A stretch of DNA of 64,000 nucleotides, from the NCBI GenBank assembly GCA_973895155.1, contig OZ316891.1, positions 26,908,001 to 26,972,000 of the forward strand, given 5' to 3'. Both the position numbers and the translations under genes were made by a program. The notes beneath the pieces are model-generated. The model did no database searches and had not been told where the DNA came from. It saw only the letters and a list, made by a program, of their open reading frames with translations. Positions 13,590 through 26,600 of this stretch are shown in pieces (position 1 is the first letter of the stretch; each line of letters begins with the position of its first letter). Source of the stretch: Marsupella aquatica. Lineage: Eukaryota; Marchantiophyta.

Positions 13590-13592
13590 TAA

Positions 13593-15700
13593 GTGCTCCA
13601 CTTTTTATGGTGAGACACTCTTCACCACAAAACATGACTGAGAAGTAGAGAGGGAGGGAACACAGCTTTTATAGGGGCAGCTGTGATTTAAGCCCCTTTC
13701 TGGCATTTTGTTGCCTCCCCTAAAATTGGAATCTGAAGCCCCCATGGACCACAAGGTTGGCCTTTGAAACCCCATGGACCACATTTCCCAAAGTTTGAGT
13801 TTAATTGGAACAACTTCATATTCATATAATCAAATTTTTTTAGTTTTGGGGATATGCTAGAGGAGTAGGTAACTAAGCTGCACTCCCATTAAACTTACAT
13901 TGGATTTTTGGCCATTTTGGTTGATTTCTTCATCATAACATGGGGTAAATTCTATTAGATTAATTTTCATTGTGTTAATATGAAATATTTGGGATTGTGT
14001 TTTTTCTGTGTACTCCCTCTCTAGTTGCTTTGCAGATGCAAACTAGAAACAAGTTTAGGGCTCATGATCATCAAGTTATGAGCCCCAAACTCCCATGGAC
14101 CACCAAAATGTACTCCATGGGGAGCCCAGTCCTGGCTTTCATTTAGGTATTAGTTTTTTGGATATATATCTTACCTATATTTCAGAACTTGCGATAAATT
14201 GCTTTAACATAAGATGGTTGCCTGCTGTCTATTTCTCCCCTTAAATTGATTTGGAATATATTTCTTAAGTAAGTGCTCTGCTTTTTCACCAAAAACTACA
14301 GCAGAAACTGTACAGCCTTGAAGAGTCCCTCCCCCCCCCCAAAAAAAACTACAGTGGCAAGTGTCATGATTTTCCCCTTTTTTGAGAAAAAGACTTGATG
14401 GCCCCCCTCCAGGGGACCAAACCCCTGACAAGATCCCTTCTTTTGAAAGGGACTTATTGGGGCCCATAATCCCTGCAGCCCATGCACATTCCCTGCAACC
14501 CAGCCTCTCTAACCCCTGTAATTTTCCACGGCCAACCAGCCTAGTACTTGTAGTCTCCTTGACCGCCTGTTTTTCAGGGTTTTCTTTGTTTTCCATAGTC
14601 GTGAATGTGACTTGTTGTGGAAGTAGAAGATACTAAGATTATTCCTCATATATGTTTCTTTGATTAATTTATGACCATTAGATCTCCCAAGATTTGAGGC
14701 AACTGCAGCGTCACTTTTTACTGGTCACCACCTGCCAGGAAACTAACCCAGGGGGGTTCTGGTTTGAGACAGGCCACAACACCCACACATAAGTTAACCT
14801 AACATCAGTAGGGCCCCGACCAATTATGGGTGTGGACACCAATGCCCTGACTGTACAATTTAGTGGCACAATATCCCATGACCCAAACCATAGCATTCAG
14901 GGCACAAACAGCCACTGGGGAAGGGGATGTTTGAGATGTCCTAGTGCAACCCAAAAACTTTCCTGCCTGCTTCTAGCTGCTGTAGTTAAACCAAAAGAAA
15001 TTGGGGTCTACACCAAGATGGGTCCACACCAAATATCTCTCATGCTTCCTTTTTCCAGTAAGATACAATTGGGTAATGGGTACCAGCCAGCACATGTACC
15101 TTGCACCCTGGAAGCAAGGAAGATCAGTGTGAATGTAGGAAGGCTCTTTCTACCTTGGCCAAGAAAAAAATTCCATTGGTCTGAAAGTGGAAAACAATTA
15201 TCATTGCTCATGGAAAATGTGTGGGCGTTTAAGTCAGAAAGTTCTTGGTTTACCGTGGCCAAGAAAAAAGTACATGAACTACCAGAGTGAGACCTATGTG
15301 ATCGCCCTCAATGTGTACGCCACTCAAGCAATGGCAAAATAACCTTAGTGATCATCCATGCTTGCTTCCAATGTTGGAACGACCTGTATGATCATCCACA
15401 TCATGAAAGGGAAATGTCTATGAACATAGTTAGGTACTGTCAGATTTGACGGGGAAAGACCATGAAACATTTAAAGTAAAGCTTTTAGGGACCCCTTATG
15501 TGGAGCTCAGTTTTCGAGCTTCAACCAAGAATGTCCAACAGGTTAGGGAAAGAGAAAATAGCGCAACCTTTTTACCTTCTTGAGAACATTAATGACCGGG
15601 TTTTCAGTAACGAGGGTCCACCCGTTGCTTCGGGGATGGTGGGGGGGTTAAAGGCGTCGTGTATGTGTGCAGCCCTTGTGTTTACGGACTTCAAGTGAAA
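13593..15700. other. Gene-free interval
   Basis: No supported gene. The phrase 'cccatggaccac' recurs several times between 13740 and 14110, pointing to degenerate repeats. A C run lies at 14331-14340. A 154-codon ATG frame at 14826-15290 plus has no recognisable motif and contains a repeated 'tggccaagaaaaaa' word; I regard it as chance. Confidence 0.5.
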
Positions 15701-15739
15701 GGGTGGCATTCTAACATTGATGAATCCAAACCTTTAACT

Positions 15740-15871
15740 GAACAGGTGGCATTCCAATATTGAGTAAGATTTTATGCCTCAGCTCCTCCTTAGGCAAGCC
15801 TAACCGAACAGGTGGCATTCCAATATTGAGTAAGATTTTAATTCCTCGGCTCCTCTTTAGGCAAGCCTGAC
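15740..15871. repeat. 66-bp tandem duplication
   Basis: Two adjacent copies begin 'gaacaggtggcattcc' at 15740 and 15806 and end in 'ttaggcaagcct'. A more diverged partial copy ('gggtggcattctaacatt') precedes them near 15701. Confidence 0.85.
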
Positions 15872-16204
15872 AGCTTACGTGATGGATAACCAAGGGCAGG
15901 GGTCAGAACTTCGAGTCCCGAGCGTTGAAAATTGAATAGAACAAAAAGAAAGTTCACTTATATGGCAAAGAACACATTTTGTGGAGAATCAAAATCGCTT
16001 TTTCCCAACAATTTAGGAGTGGTAAGGGAAGGTGAAGGAAGGGCCCAACAATTTAGGAGTGCCCTTAGTTTAGGAGTGCTGCATGCAATAACTGAGTCCT
16101 AAGGGCAGTAAAAGAAAGGGCGCTTCACGTGCAAGACGACCCTAAGACATGCTCTGTTGTGCAAATCTTGAGACCAATTGCGAACAGCGACATAGTAGTC
16201 ATAG

Positions 16205-16475
16205 CAAGAAGTGGGCTCAACAACATTGGGACATGATACCAGAGCCTTCAATTCGCCAGCCCCATATCCCAACATGAAAGCATAGGCAGCGGTGGGCTCA
16301 AGAAGAGTTGACACAACGTAGAACATTGGAGTCCTTCCCAATTCTGTAATCAAAGCCTAGCCTATCCAAGATTCCACACTTCCGTGGTTGGGCTCAAGAA
16401 GAATGGGACTGCGTGGGACCATGGAGTCTCCCCATTCTGTAATCAAAGCCAAGTCAAACTAAGATTCATCTCCAA
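16205..16475. repeat. Degenerate tandem array, period about 80-95 bp
   Basis: Three units carry 'tgggctcaa(c/g)aa' at about 16212, 16292 and 16387. The last two also share 'cccattctgtaatcaaagcc' or a close variant. Minus-strand open frames over this array are read-through of the repeats, not a gene. Confidence 0.65.
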
Positions 16476-17618
16476 AGCAATATCTCAGGTTGGGCAGATT
16501 AGACACAAGAATGACCATTAGGCATTCAACCCCTGGGAAGGGGCATGCCCCACAATGGAACACAACCAAGGTCTGTCCTGAATAATAACTCTGACCTGGA
16601 TATAGAGTAAGGTCTATATCCACTTTTAAGCCCCATGGAACGATTGCCACACCACAACCAATGATTGTGCTCACTACAAAGGTTCTTATGAAGTGTTCCT
16701 AGAAATGAATCTGGGTGAGTTCCTCGCCCATGGGACCTCCAAGGCACGCGAAAATGATAAGTATTGAGTACCGAATATCCAGTGTGAATAACCAGTCTGA
16801 GTGAATGTCTTGCGAAAAAGACCATTCGACTCAGCTATCAAACACATTAGAGTAACTCGTCCCAAAAGAGACGACCACGTAAGCTCCTAGACCATACACC
16901 TTAGAAACGAAGCGAGACACTGGAGGATTTCACTGTGCCTAGCTTGGAAAAGTGCAGCAGTAGTTTAGGCACCAAGGAATCTCAACTAGGTAGAAAAACA
17001 AACTCCTTACTGAACACACAACGGAATATCACCTTGAAATAACACCAGATTTCTGCCTCGTCTATCCACATTACTCTAAAGATTTTGACCCAACCCAGAA
17101 GACAAGAACACAGAATACACGCACAGTAGACTAAACAGGCTTAAAGAAAACGTTCGGTAAGCTGAATCCCGGATGGATCCTCACACGCAATCGTGTTCAT
17201 GTTAAAGGAGAACGCCAATCCAAGTGTGGACAAAGACGTGGACTAATAATTTATCAAGTGATCACTTTCCCTCAGTAAAATGGATCCCTCCTGCTTGATG
17301 ACAACCTAGCCGGCAGTATCAGATAAGATCAGTGAGGTAATCTGCCGAAAACATCTTTTACTTTCGACTGTAACAAACCTAAAATGTGTTGTTACAAGGC
17401 ACATGAAGGATATGAGACAATGCCCAGAAATTTTCAAGTGATGATGCCTCTCCTTGCTCTTGCCAAGAACCTAACTAGTGTACATTACGAATCTCAAAAG
17501 ACGATGCCGCAGGTGGTACCTTTGACCAGCCGTGAACTCAACTGCCATGCTACGCTACGAACAGTCCCTCAGTTATGCAACCGCCTAACTCGCTGTCTGG
17601 AATCAAAAATTACTGTGT
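16476..17618. other. Gene-free interval and GT-1 3' flank
   Basis: I see no gene here. The right part should hold the 3' untranslated region of the trihelix gene. Confidence 0.45.
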
Positions 17619-20600
17619 TCAGGCGACTACAATCCCGGCTCGTTGATAGACAGCTCCTGTTCGAAGCTCTTCTAGACTGTCAATATCCCTCAAGCCTCCC
17701 ACTTCCCGAAGTCCTGCCCAGCCTCGCCGTGTCAAAAACTCACGGAAATCCTCCTCGCTGTAAAGAGTCTTGCTCTCAGCAGTGCCTGTCAGATGTTCTC
17801 CCTCATAGGAACAGATTTTGACAGTAATACCTGTACAGAACAACATCACCAACACCGTTTTTACCTTCTACATGGGGTTGTGTAACACTGAACATGAATT
17901 ATGCACTTTCCACTGAAAAGTTCCAAGACAACACTAAAAACCAAAATATGCCACCGCAAAGGTACATTTCCATCCGGCCAAACCTCATAAAGCGTCAGCA
18001 TTTGCTCATAATGACGACGCTTACCTGGATCAAGATTGAGTGTATATTCTCCCGGGGGCATGTCACGACTAAGGGTTTGCACAACTCCTTCCTCATCCTC
18101 CAGCCAAAATCCTCGTTTGGAGCGCAATCCAAACGCTGTCTTTATGGACTCTTTGATGGATTCAAATGGTCCATCAATCCGAACCCTTCGTGCTATATCT
18201 CCATATTTGACCACAACAATTTTTCCCGAAGAGGCACCTGCTGACCTCCTTTCTCCTCCTGCTTCACAACCTAGATACATCAATGCAAACTATCCACACG
18301 TCCAGAAAAGTCTACCGCAAGATCTCTTTCTCGACCAGATTCCTGTTAAGAAAATTTGAAAAACTAATTCTACTCTGCCCCTAAATCAAGGTGTACGAAT
18401 ACCTACGGCAAGTGATAACTGTGTCAAATAAAATCTCAGGGAGTAAAACCAACACCTTCATGATCTATACGGCTTGAACTGTTAGCCCTACAACTTGAGT
18501 GCCTCACCTCAAAAATCGCCCGTTCATCGTGTCAGTATTTTTAACCCTAACAGCGTAACGACCACAGCCTACTTGGAAAAGATAAAAAGCAGGGTGACTA
18601 ATCCCGTCCTAAGACGTGGCAACAGAGCAAGCTCCCACATAGCAATATTGAACTACAAAGGCTCTGCACTCCATAATTTTTGTCAAGGAACCGGGAAGTT
18701 GTTTGGCTAAACTCGTAGAGCTCGACTCGAGTTGTTGACATTGGGGAAAACTTGATTCCTTGGACCTTCGGATGTGGAAGTGGTCTTAAGGTCCGTGATG
18801 CTGGCACATTTTCTTGCTGGCAAGACCTAATTTGCGGGTGTAAGACAAGGTATAAACTTGCATGCAGAGACGGATTTAAGCGCATAAAAACACATGGCTT
18901 CTTCTGGGCCGAAAATCACCATTAAGTGGAGCGGTTGCATCACTCTGGTTCACCCAGTTGCTGGGGGTTTCCACATGGCGCCCACCGGCCGGACCTTGAT
19001 GGGGTAAACCCAATACCACCTCAGGACCCACATTGGTGGCCGACCGGTGGAGCCCTGTAAAAAATCCAGAACTCGTTCATAGTCAGTCCCCAAGAGAATA
19101 CGCTAACCACAAAGTAGGTCGTATCGAGATCTAATCAATTGCCATGTGCACAACAAGTAAGAGTGAACTAGGAGGATGACAGGAACATGAAGTTGAGAAC
19201 ATACCATTCGAATTTGTATCCCTCCAGTTCCACTGAGCCTGCGGTGGAGTAGTTCCATTGGCAGGCATAATACCACTTTGCACCATGGCATCAGTGGAAG
19301 GAATAGCTGTAGCATGGCTATCATTGTCCAGTCGCCGCTCAAGATTCAGTGCAGATCGAGTGGTCACTGCCAATGATAAACAACCCACAACTAAAGATTC
19401 AGACAAACCAAATACAAGTGGGCCTGGACAACAACCCTTCGCAAACAACGAGATACCTTTAACAGGATGCAAGCAAAAGAACGAAGGAGATAAAAGCAGC
19501 TTTGCAACGGGTAACACGTGATGATGGAAGTTCAGACATTAAAGAAAACCGCAAAAAAGAGTTCATAAGGAAACCTTCACTACACATTTTACTTTGCTGT
19601 GAACATTCGTCGCCATTTCTGCGAATCACGAAGTCAAAACGTAGAGCACACACAAGCTGTTTGATCACCCAGCTTACCGTATACTTTCTTGACAGACGAA
19701 CTATAGGTTCCAATAATATGTGTCGTTAAGGATAACGTTTACAAAGACTTGTTTGGGGAAACTTCTTACACTTTGGCTCAGGGAACACTTTCTTCCGGAT
19801 GGAGAAAATCCTAAGTGACTGTCAATCTTCAGGACCGCAGTGCGACAGTAATTAACAAACGGAAATTCTAAAGATATGAAGTACATTTCTCCTTGGGAAC
19901 GACAATCGATTCCGTCACTCACAGCCACAAAAGGCGAATATTCGACTTAGACAAACTAAGCCTACAAGCACTTGCGAGACAAAAATGAAACAAAAGACTC
20001 AAACGAAGGAAATTCCCCGATAAAACAAAGGAAAACTGAACACCAACTCTCCGTAAAATGATGACACCACATACAACTGCGCCTGTTTACAACAGGCATT
20101 ATCACATGGGCACATCTTTTCTGAACAGAGACTGACCAAGGGATTAAATAAGCAGAGGTTCAGGACAAAGGATTGTCAGAAAGTCATACTCTGGGAATGG
20201 AAGAAAAACGACATCCCAGTTTTAGACAACTGACGTCACAACGTCAGGAATGCACAGCAATGAAGCTAGGATCGTAAAAGCCTCAGAGGCCCTCCACTAG
20301 ACACTATTATCCACATCAGTTCACTATAACTTGATCTCGCAAAACAGCAGCACGTCACAGAACGTACTCATGAAGTAGCTCGATCAACGTTCAATTTCAC
20401 AACGACATATAAATTCGAAAGGGAATGCGAAAAGCGAAAATTACTAGATAGCGCGAGCAAACTGGCTTGCCATCTCATGAAACACCACCCAGGCCTACCG
20501 TTTAGTTTGTTGAAACCATCGAAACCACCGGAACCATCGCCTCCCACCAACATTTGCAGAAAACTCTCTCCCTTTCCCATGGCCTCTCCTCCCTCCCCCA

Positions 20601-21549
20601 CGGCCTCTTCCTCTCCCATGGCTGGACAGCTACGAAGATGCAGTGCAATGAGAACCCACTATGCCTCTCTCTGGACAAAAGACTTCAGATATAGAGACAT
20701 TATATTGTTGGACCCGTTGGATTTCTGCCGACTCGCGAGCCAGGCGGATAGACAAGACACTCTGCAGACCTTCTCGCTCTATAATAATGTTCAAAATTTT
20801 GTTATTCCTATCTACACCCAGCACCGTGCATTTCTCGGTTAAACTCTTGTTTCAGAACTCTATCCAATTTACACACAGAACAGGGGGGTCACTTTGTCCC
20901 CACCATTGGGAGATGTCCTTCCGACTGCGAACTTGTTGAAGGCGAGCAAAGACAGTGATAAGGAAGAGATTGTTCGTTCCATTGAAGATACGAAGGCCAC
21001 AACCCAACAGACTACCGAAACATAAAAAGGACGCAAGCTACTATAAATCAGAGACAAGCTTTCGCGAGCATTACCCTTCGATGCCGGAGTCAGAAGGGAA
21101 GATGGGGTCTCGATCTTGTTGGCAGCAGGGATGGCCGCCTTGGAAGGAGTCTGTGTCTTGACCCTGTCACCCAGAAGTTCTTCAAGATCCTTGTAACATG
21201 CAACCTTGGCAGAACCTCCCCTGTCTAGATGCTTAGCTTTCTTGAACTCCTTCAGAAGATTCCTCCACTTGTCAGTACACATTGTGGCGGATCTCTCATA
21301 TCCCCTCTCTTTCATCTTCAAGGAAATCTGCTCCCACAAGTGCTTGTTGGACTTCGAGGTGTTGAACAACGTGTCCATCTCTTTTCTCAGGGCAATCAGA
21401 GCTTTGATCTCATCCTGTACCCACGTCTCTGCTCTCTTCTTCGGAGTCTTCAGCTCCTGCTCGTCCAAAGCAGGCTCCGCCACCATTAGCGGCTGCGGTG
21501 ATGTCTGCAGCTGTTGCGGTGGCCCCGGATTCGCCACCACCACGTCCAT
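17619..21549 (-). CDS. GT-1-like trihelix transcription factor
   Basis: Four exons join in phase: 21549-21075, 19366-19205, 18258-18025 and 17830-17619, giving 360 residues. Residues about 38-125 are a trihelix DNA-binding domain with the three spaced tryptophans W43, W72 and W95 and the strings [13 protein letters not shown] and [18 protein letters not shown], nearly as in Arabidopsis GT-1. The second exon encodes [11 protein letters not shown], a string also found in GT-1. Exons 3 and 4 encode the conserved C-terminal part ([56 protein letters not shown]). Plant GT-1 binds GT-rich light-response elements in nuclear promoters. Arabidopsis GT-1 is about 406 residues; the difference lies in the linker. 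Intron 1 is 1.7 kb, intron 2 about 0.95 kb. Exon 1 to exon 2 joining (codon G|TG) is inferred from phase, and a missed small exon in the linker is possible. Confidence 0.92.
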
Positions 21550-23430
21550 TGTCTATCCCTTCCAACTACACTACGTGCTGCTTGTCCTCTCACCTAACTG
21601 GGTGGTGCTCCACTTCACCTTCTAGTCTATTGAAGCCTCTCCATCAAAGAACCGTCATAAGAGCCATCATTGTGCAGGTCGCCGAAGCTCTCTGTCCCGC
21701 CCAACAGGAGATCAATCCGCCCCCTGCCCCCCCCCCCCCACCCCCCCTCCTCGCACGGCAGGAAGGGCAACAACCACCACTTTCTGCCGTCCGTCCCTTT
21801 ACAGGAGTTGGATTAGGGTAATAGTCTGCTGCCTGGCACTGCCACTCGCAATGGCGCCTGGAAATCTGCATGTGGGAGGGCAAGATTTTGCATAAAACGT
21901 TGCTACGACAGTACACAGAACTGCCACTAAGAAGACTTCCTCATTGGCAAAACAAGCAAACCGAGCTCGTTTGAAGAAGACAAGTCCAAGGAAGTAATCC
22001 GACTGCCGCTACGCAATACGAGCCCGAAAAGGAACCACGTAAAGTGCAAGCGAGCATAATTGCCAATCGATACTACAACAAACCAACCCAAAACTGGGTG
22101 CTCCCCGGGAGAGAGAATGCATCACGGGAAAGAGTGACACCATGAGATCCCAACACCCGGTAATTGTTCACCACTGTCCTGGTTACAAACCCTCTAAGAC
22201 ACATTGCACAGATATGGACGGACGACGACACAAAATCGTAAACTCCTGCACAATAGCCACAGCTACCAACACAACAAACGCCACTTCACACAAGTGTGAC
22301 GAGTGGTGTGACACCAACCCAATTGGCATACGACCAACGCCAAGGGAGAAACCAAGAAATCAAGGAGCGGGAGGTATACCTTGCTTCCTCCCACATGACC
22401 GGTTGTGTTCGTCGACCACGGTCGGGTTGTTGAGGAAGAAGGCCGGGAGCAAGGAGAGCAGAGACAGACTCGGGTGAGCTCAGGCTTGCTGGCGAGGCGA
22501 GAGGAGGGACAGGACGGAGCAGGGTTGGCGGCCTGGAAGGAAAGGGGGGTCGCACGGCCTTCGATTTGTTCCTGAGGTTAACAGGAAGAGTTTGCCTGCA
22601 CCACCTCCCTCTGGTCGCATCTTTTGATCCCTCCTCTCTTCACCACAACCACCATGATATCATACCAACAGTAACACGAGTACGAGTTAGTACCAGCACT
22701 CTCATCACGCGTCCATGCTCTCCCCTGCACTTCCTTCACTCCACGCGAAGAGGAAGACGGCTCTACCTCCGCCAGAAAACCGCTCACGAGATCTCTCCTT
22801 CTTCTTCGTCGTCTTCTTCGTCGTCTGTTGTCCGAAACCGAAGTACTGACCAACACCTTTCTTCCAACTCGACCTCCAAGATCCTTTCGCCCCACCCCAG
22901 CCCAAACCACAACCCCACCCACCCTTTTCCTTTCTTCACATACGGAAGGAAAAATGCGGCACACCGTGAGAGCAGGCAGAATTATTGTTGGACACCGAGT
23001 TCACTCGAAGATCAATCGAATCTCCCCAACCTCCTCCTTCCGTCCTTCAGGCAGGGCCCCCCCTCCCCAATTCCTCCGTCAACTTTTTACACGCAGTCAC
23101 GCAGGAAGTGCGACCACTCGGCTCGGCCTCGGTTCGGCCCCGTTCGGTTCGGCTCGGCTCGGCTCGGCTCGGCTCGGCTCTGCTCGGCTTCCCAAAGAGA
23201 CGGACGGGAGTGCCGGACACACAGAAGGACGGAAGCTCTGGACCGACGGGCGGACGGGGGCGGACGGGGGTTGCGGAGCGAAATCGGGGGACAAAAGGGA
23301 TCGTCCTCGGGATCCGGGGAGGAGGGGAGGGGCCGAGGCCGAGGGGGCGGTCAGGGCCGAGAGTCCGGTGAAAAGCAGACGAGAGCAGTGAGTGCGGATG
23401 AGGAGGAGGCAGGTAATTAACGTTATGGTT
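21550..23430. promoter_or_regulatory. GT-1 gene upstream region, GC-rich
   Basis: The first kilobase or more upstream of the trihelix ATG is unusually GC-rich between about 22440 and 23410. It holds a C run (21727-21739), Ser-coding 'tct/tcg' triplet runs near 22800, and a GGCTC pentanucleotide array. It probably holds the promoter and long 5' leader. A 284-codon open frame on the plus strand (22566-23420) is low complexity, lacks an ATG start and is not called. Confidence 0.45.
23146..23188. repeat. (GGCTC)n pentanucleotide microsatellite
   Basis: About eight head-to-tail GGCTC units are present, with degenerate ones to the left ('ggttc', 'ggccc'). They lie in the GC-rich region upstream of the trihelix gene. 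Confidence 0.9.
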
Positions 23431-23559
23431 GTGGTGACTAAATTATTACGGGCCTACCATATCTATTTTTAGGGCGTCTCAAACCACCCTACCCTACCTA
23501 TTAGGCGTCTCAAAGCTGAACGTTTTAGTTCCTGATCAACACCCGGTAACTCCCTGGCA

Positions 23560-23625
23560 TGGGCCGCCCGGATCAGGTGGCCTTATATGTGCAGGGGCCG
23601 CCCGGACCAGGTGACCTTATATGTG
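23560..23625. repeat. Tandem duplication, about 33-36 bp
   Basis: Two copies of 'gggccgcccgga(t/c)cagg' followed by 'tg(g/a)ccttatatgtg' lie side by side. Confidence 0.8.
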
Positions 23626-26600
23626 TCAATGCCCTTCAAGAATTGTTGGCTCCCTTCAAGAGTCATCTGTGGCCATTCAAAAATCATTGGCACCAACTGA
23701 CCTGGGAAAACATGTTGAAATCCATCCCAAACCAAAGACCTTCTAAGTGAAGTTCTAGCAAAAGTTGGGTTTTGGTCAGGGTGATGGACATAAATTTCTC
23801 AGAGTCACTGACTGAAAGAAATGGGAAACAGCAGGCTTAAGATGCCCTATTGTACCACCATAGGCAGGTTTGGCCTAATGTTGGGTAAGGTACTAAAAGA
23901 GCATCTCCACCAATGCTCATTTTCACCCACTAAACGGCTAACTGAATGAGATGGAGAGAATATTTGATGGTTGCCTTTCGGAAGGTTAAAAAGTGTCTCT
24001 GAATGTTTAGAGGTCTCAAATCCAAACTATTAACTGCAGGCTAGTTTGAGCCAGCATGAGTGTTGCTGACCTTTGAGGGCAAACCATACCAAACCCCAAC
24101 TAGGTCAAACCGCAACTGTGCCACTGGCCAGTTTCAGTAAGGCTGGGTTTGCACCCAGCTGGTCAGAAATGATTAGCAACCTTTAGGCGATACCCAATCC
24201 TATCCTCAAAGTATGCTGAGCCAGGCTCCCCTCTCCCTCCTGGCTGATCTCCAGGCCAAACTCATTGGTATAAATATTATCTGTGATGGATGACCTGCTC
24301 CTTCATCCCAGGGTAGGGTAGTCAGAAATAATACAACCAATAGGGTAGGGGGTCGTTTACAAAAGACTGCATTGAAACAGTGCCACATATATATTATTCA
24401 CTTTTCTTTCTCAAAGACCAGCACCTTGGAGCTGCCATTTTACTTTGGGCAACTTTCCTGGAGAATGTTGTGCCAACTCACTACGAAGAGAAAATGAGAT
24501 TTTCCCTTATATTTACCAAATCTTTACCTAAATAAGAGGGCCAGTTGCCAGATCTAAGTGTTCTACGCAAATCTAGAGAGATCAAAGTGCTCACAAGCGT
24601 AAGTCAGAAATTTCATGACCAAATCACCACTCATACACCTTCCCCAAAACTGTTCTCTACTTTCCTGTCCCCCAAAATGGTCAAAACTACTCCTTTGTCC
24701 CCCAAACTGGTCACAATTACTCCCTTTCCCCCAAACTAATTTCACTATCAGGTTTACATATCATTTTGTATATGGGTTGGCTTAGCCATACTAGACTAAC
24801 CCGAGATGGCACCTAATTGGTCTGAGGAAGCTAACCCCTCTGACTTAAAAGTGGGGGACCTAAAACCAATAGGTGTTAGTCATAGGAAATAGTTGGCACT
24901 CTCATTCCAGCGAGTGTGGTAGGGAAACCAGGTCCACAGTGAAGGCACATTGGAGGGGTTATTCTAGGTAAATTGCAAGCCTCCATTGTCCGCATGGCAT
25001 GCTATCTTGGGTTGATTTAAGCTGACCCATGCACAAAATGGGGGCAACCAGATAATCAAATTAGTTTTGGGGGCAGCTTAGTAATCTTGACCAATTCTCA
25101 AGATTCAAATCACAGGCTCTTGCAAGGGAGTAGCTCAGGGCAATTTAATTGTCCAATGAGTCTCCCTGGGCATTGCATCAGGGACGGTAGATCATGGTCA
25201 CAATGTTGTGGCAGGCCAACCTGACCTGACTTGGTTTGGCAGAGGGTGTCAAACAGGAGATGGGAGGGAAATCTTTGCTTGCTCTGGTATGTTTGCCAGA
25301 AGAGTATCTTGTGGCAGTGTTGCTGTACAGAAGAGTCAAGACATTGGTAAGGCAGCCGGAGCCCAGGCTTTGACCGTAGGTGTGCCTTTTGACAAGGGTA
25401 ATTATATTATTTTGTTCACTCCTATGGTACCATAAAGTAATGCTTGCCTGGATGGACCACTTCCATGAACCTTACAACCTGGACAGACCAGGTTGCTGTT
25501 GACCAGAAAGTAGGATTTTTTGTACACAGGAAAAGTGTTATCTGACTCCAAAAAGGTTGTTCCAGTATATCTGGGTTTCGTTGGCCCGTCTGGGCATTTT
25601 GTCACAAGTTTATGTCCATAGGAGCTTCAGTTTCATGTGGCAGTGTTGGAACAAGTAAGTTACATTTCATGTGCTGGTAGCAAGTGAGGCACACACAAGG
25701 GTGTACTTTAGTACTCTCTGTAGGGTACTAACTTATATAGAATTTACGATTGAAACCTATTGCTCATGGCCTACTAGATAGAGTGAAAGGCCTAATTTTC
25801 TGGTAACATAATTTTTCTATACTTAGACTATGCTTGTGAGTAGGGACAGGCATGGACTGGGTAAGGAAAGTCCTTCAAGTGCATATGCATGGATATTCAG
25901 CTAGTAAACCATTATCTGTCATGCTTTCCTTTCCTTATCTTTCCTTTTCATTTTTGATTGTGGTTTCGGAGAGGTAGAGGAGGGAAATTCTGACCAAGCC
26001 CCCTTGTGCACTCCACAGTGGTGCATCCTCCAAAGATGATCGTCTACAATGGCTGGATCTTCGTTTGGGTTTCAAGGCAAAGCAATTCCAACTAAGAATC
26101 CACATCTGGTGTCTCCAACATAAATTTTTTTAGTGGTAAAAAATTCACAAGATTTCACCATTGGCGAGTAAATTGGCTAGGTCTTTTTGTCTTCCATTAA
26201 CCAGTTTCCCACCCACCACAGACACCATTAGCTAGCCAGAATCCAACAGTTATCTTCAAACCTAGGGAGATGTGATGGTCAGAAATGAAGGTAGGAATAT
26301 TAGATAACAATTATTCCTAGCATAGTCTCCTCACACAAGTGACATTCTTCACCACCCTGACCAAAAGGAAAAAAATTGAAATTATGCTGCACCCTTGGAT
26401 GGGGAAAACCCTTCCAAGTTGGAGGTCTTTGCTTTTCTATGACTACAGTAAAGTGGTCAAGAGGCATGGCTTCACTGTAAGATCCAGGTAAGGTGAAGAT
26501 TGAACCCCATTACCCAATTTTGGGTGGAATCTTTGCCAAGGTGTGAAACTGTACTGTAAAGATCCAAGTAATGTAAGTTTGGTCAAGGTTCAGAATCTCG

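Noticed and set aside
14826-15290. 154-codon plus-strand ATG frame
   Set aside because: No motif, no neighbouring splice structure, and an internal duplicated word; length is within chance for this amount of sequence.
22566-23420. 284-codon plus-strand frame
   Set aside because: It has a non-ATG start, low complexity (Ser, Arg and Gly runs, repeated FGSARLGSARL from GGCTC units), and lies in the upstream region of the minus-strand trihelix gene.
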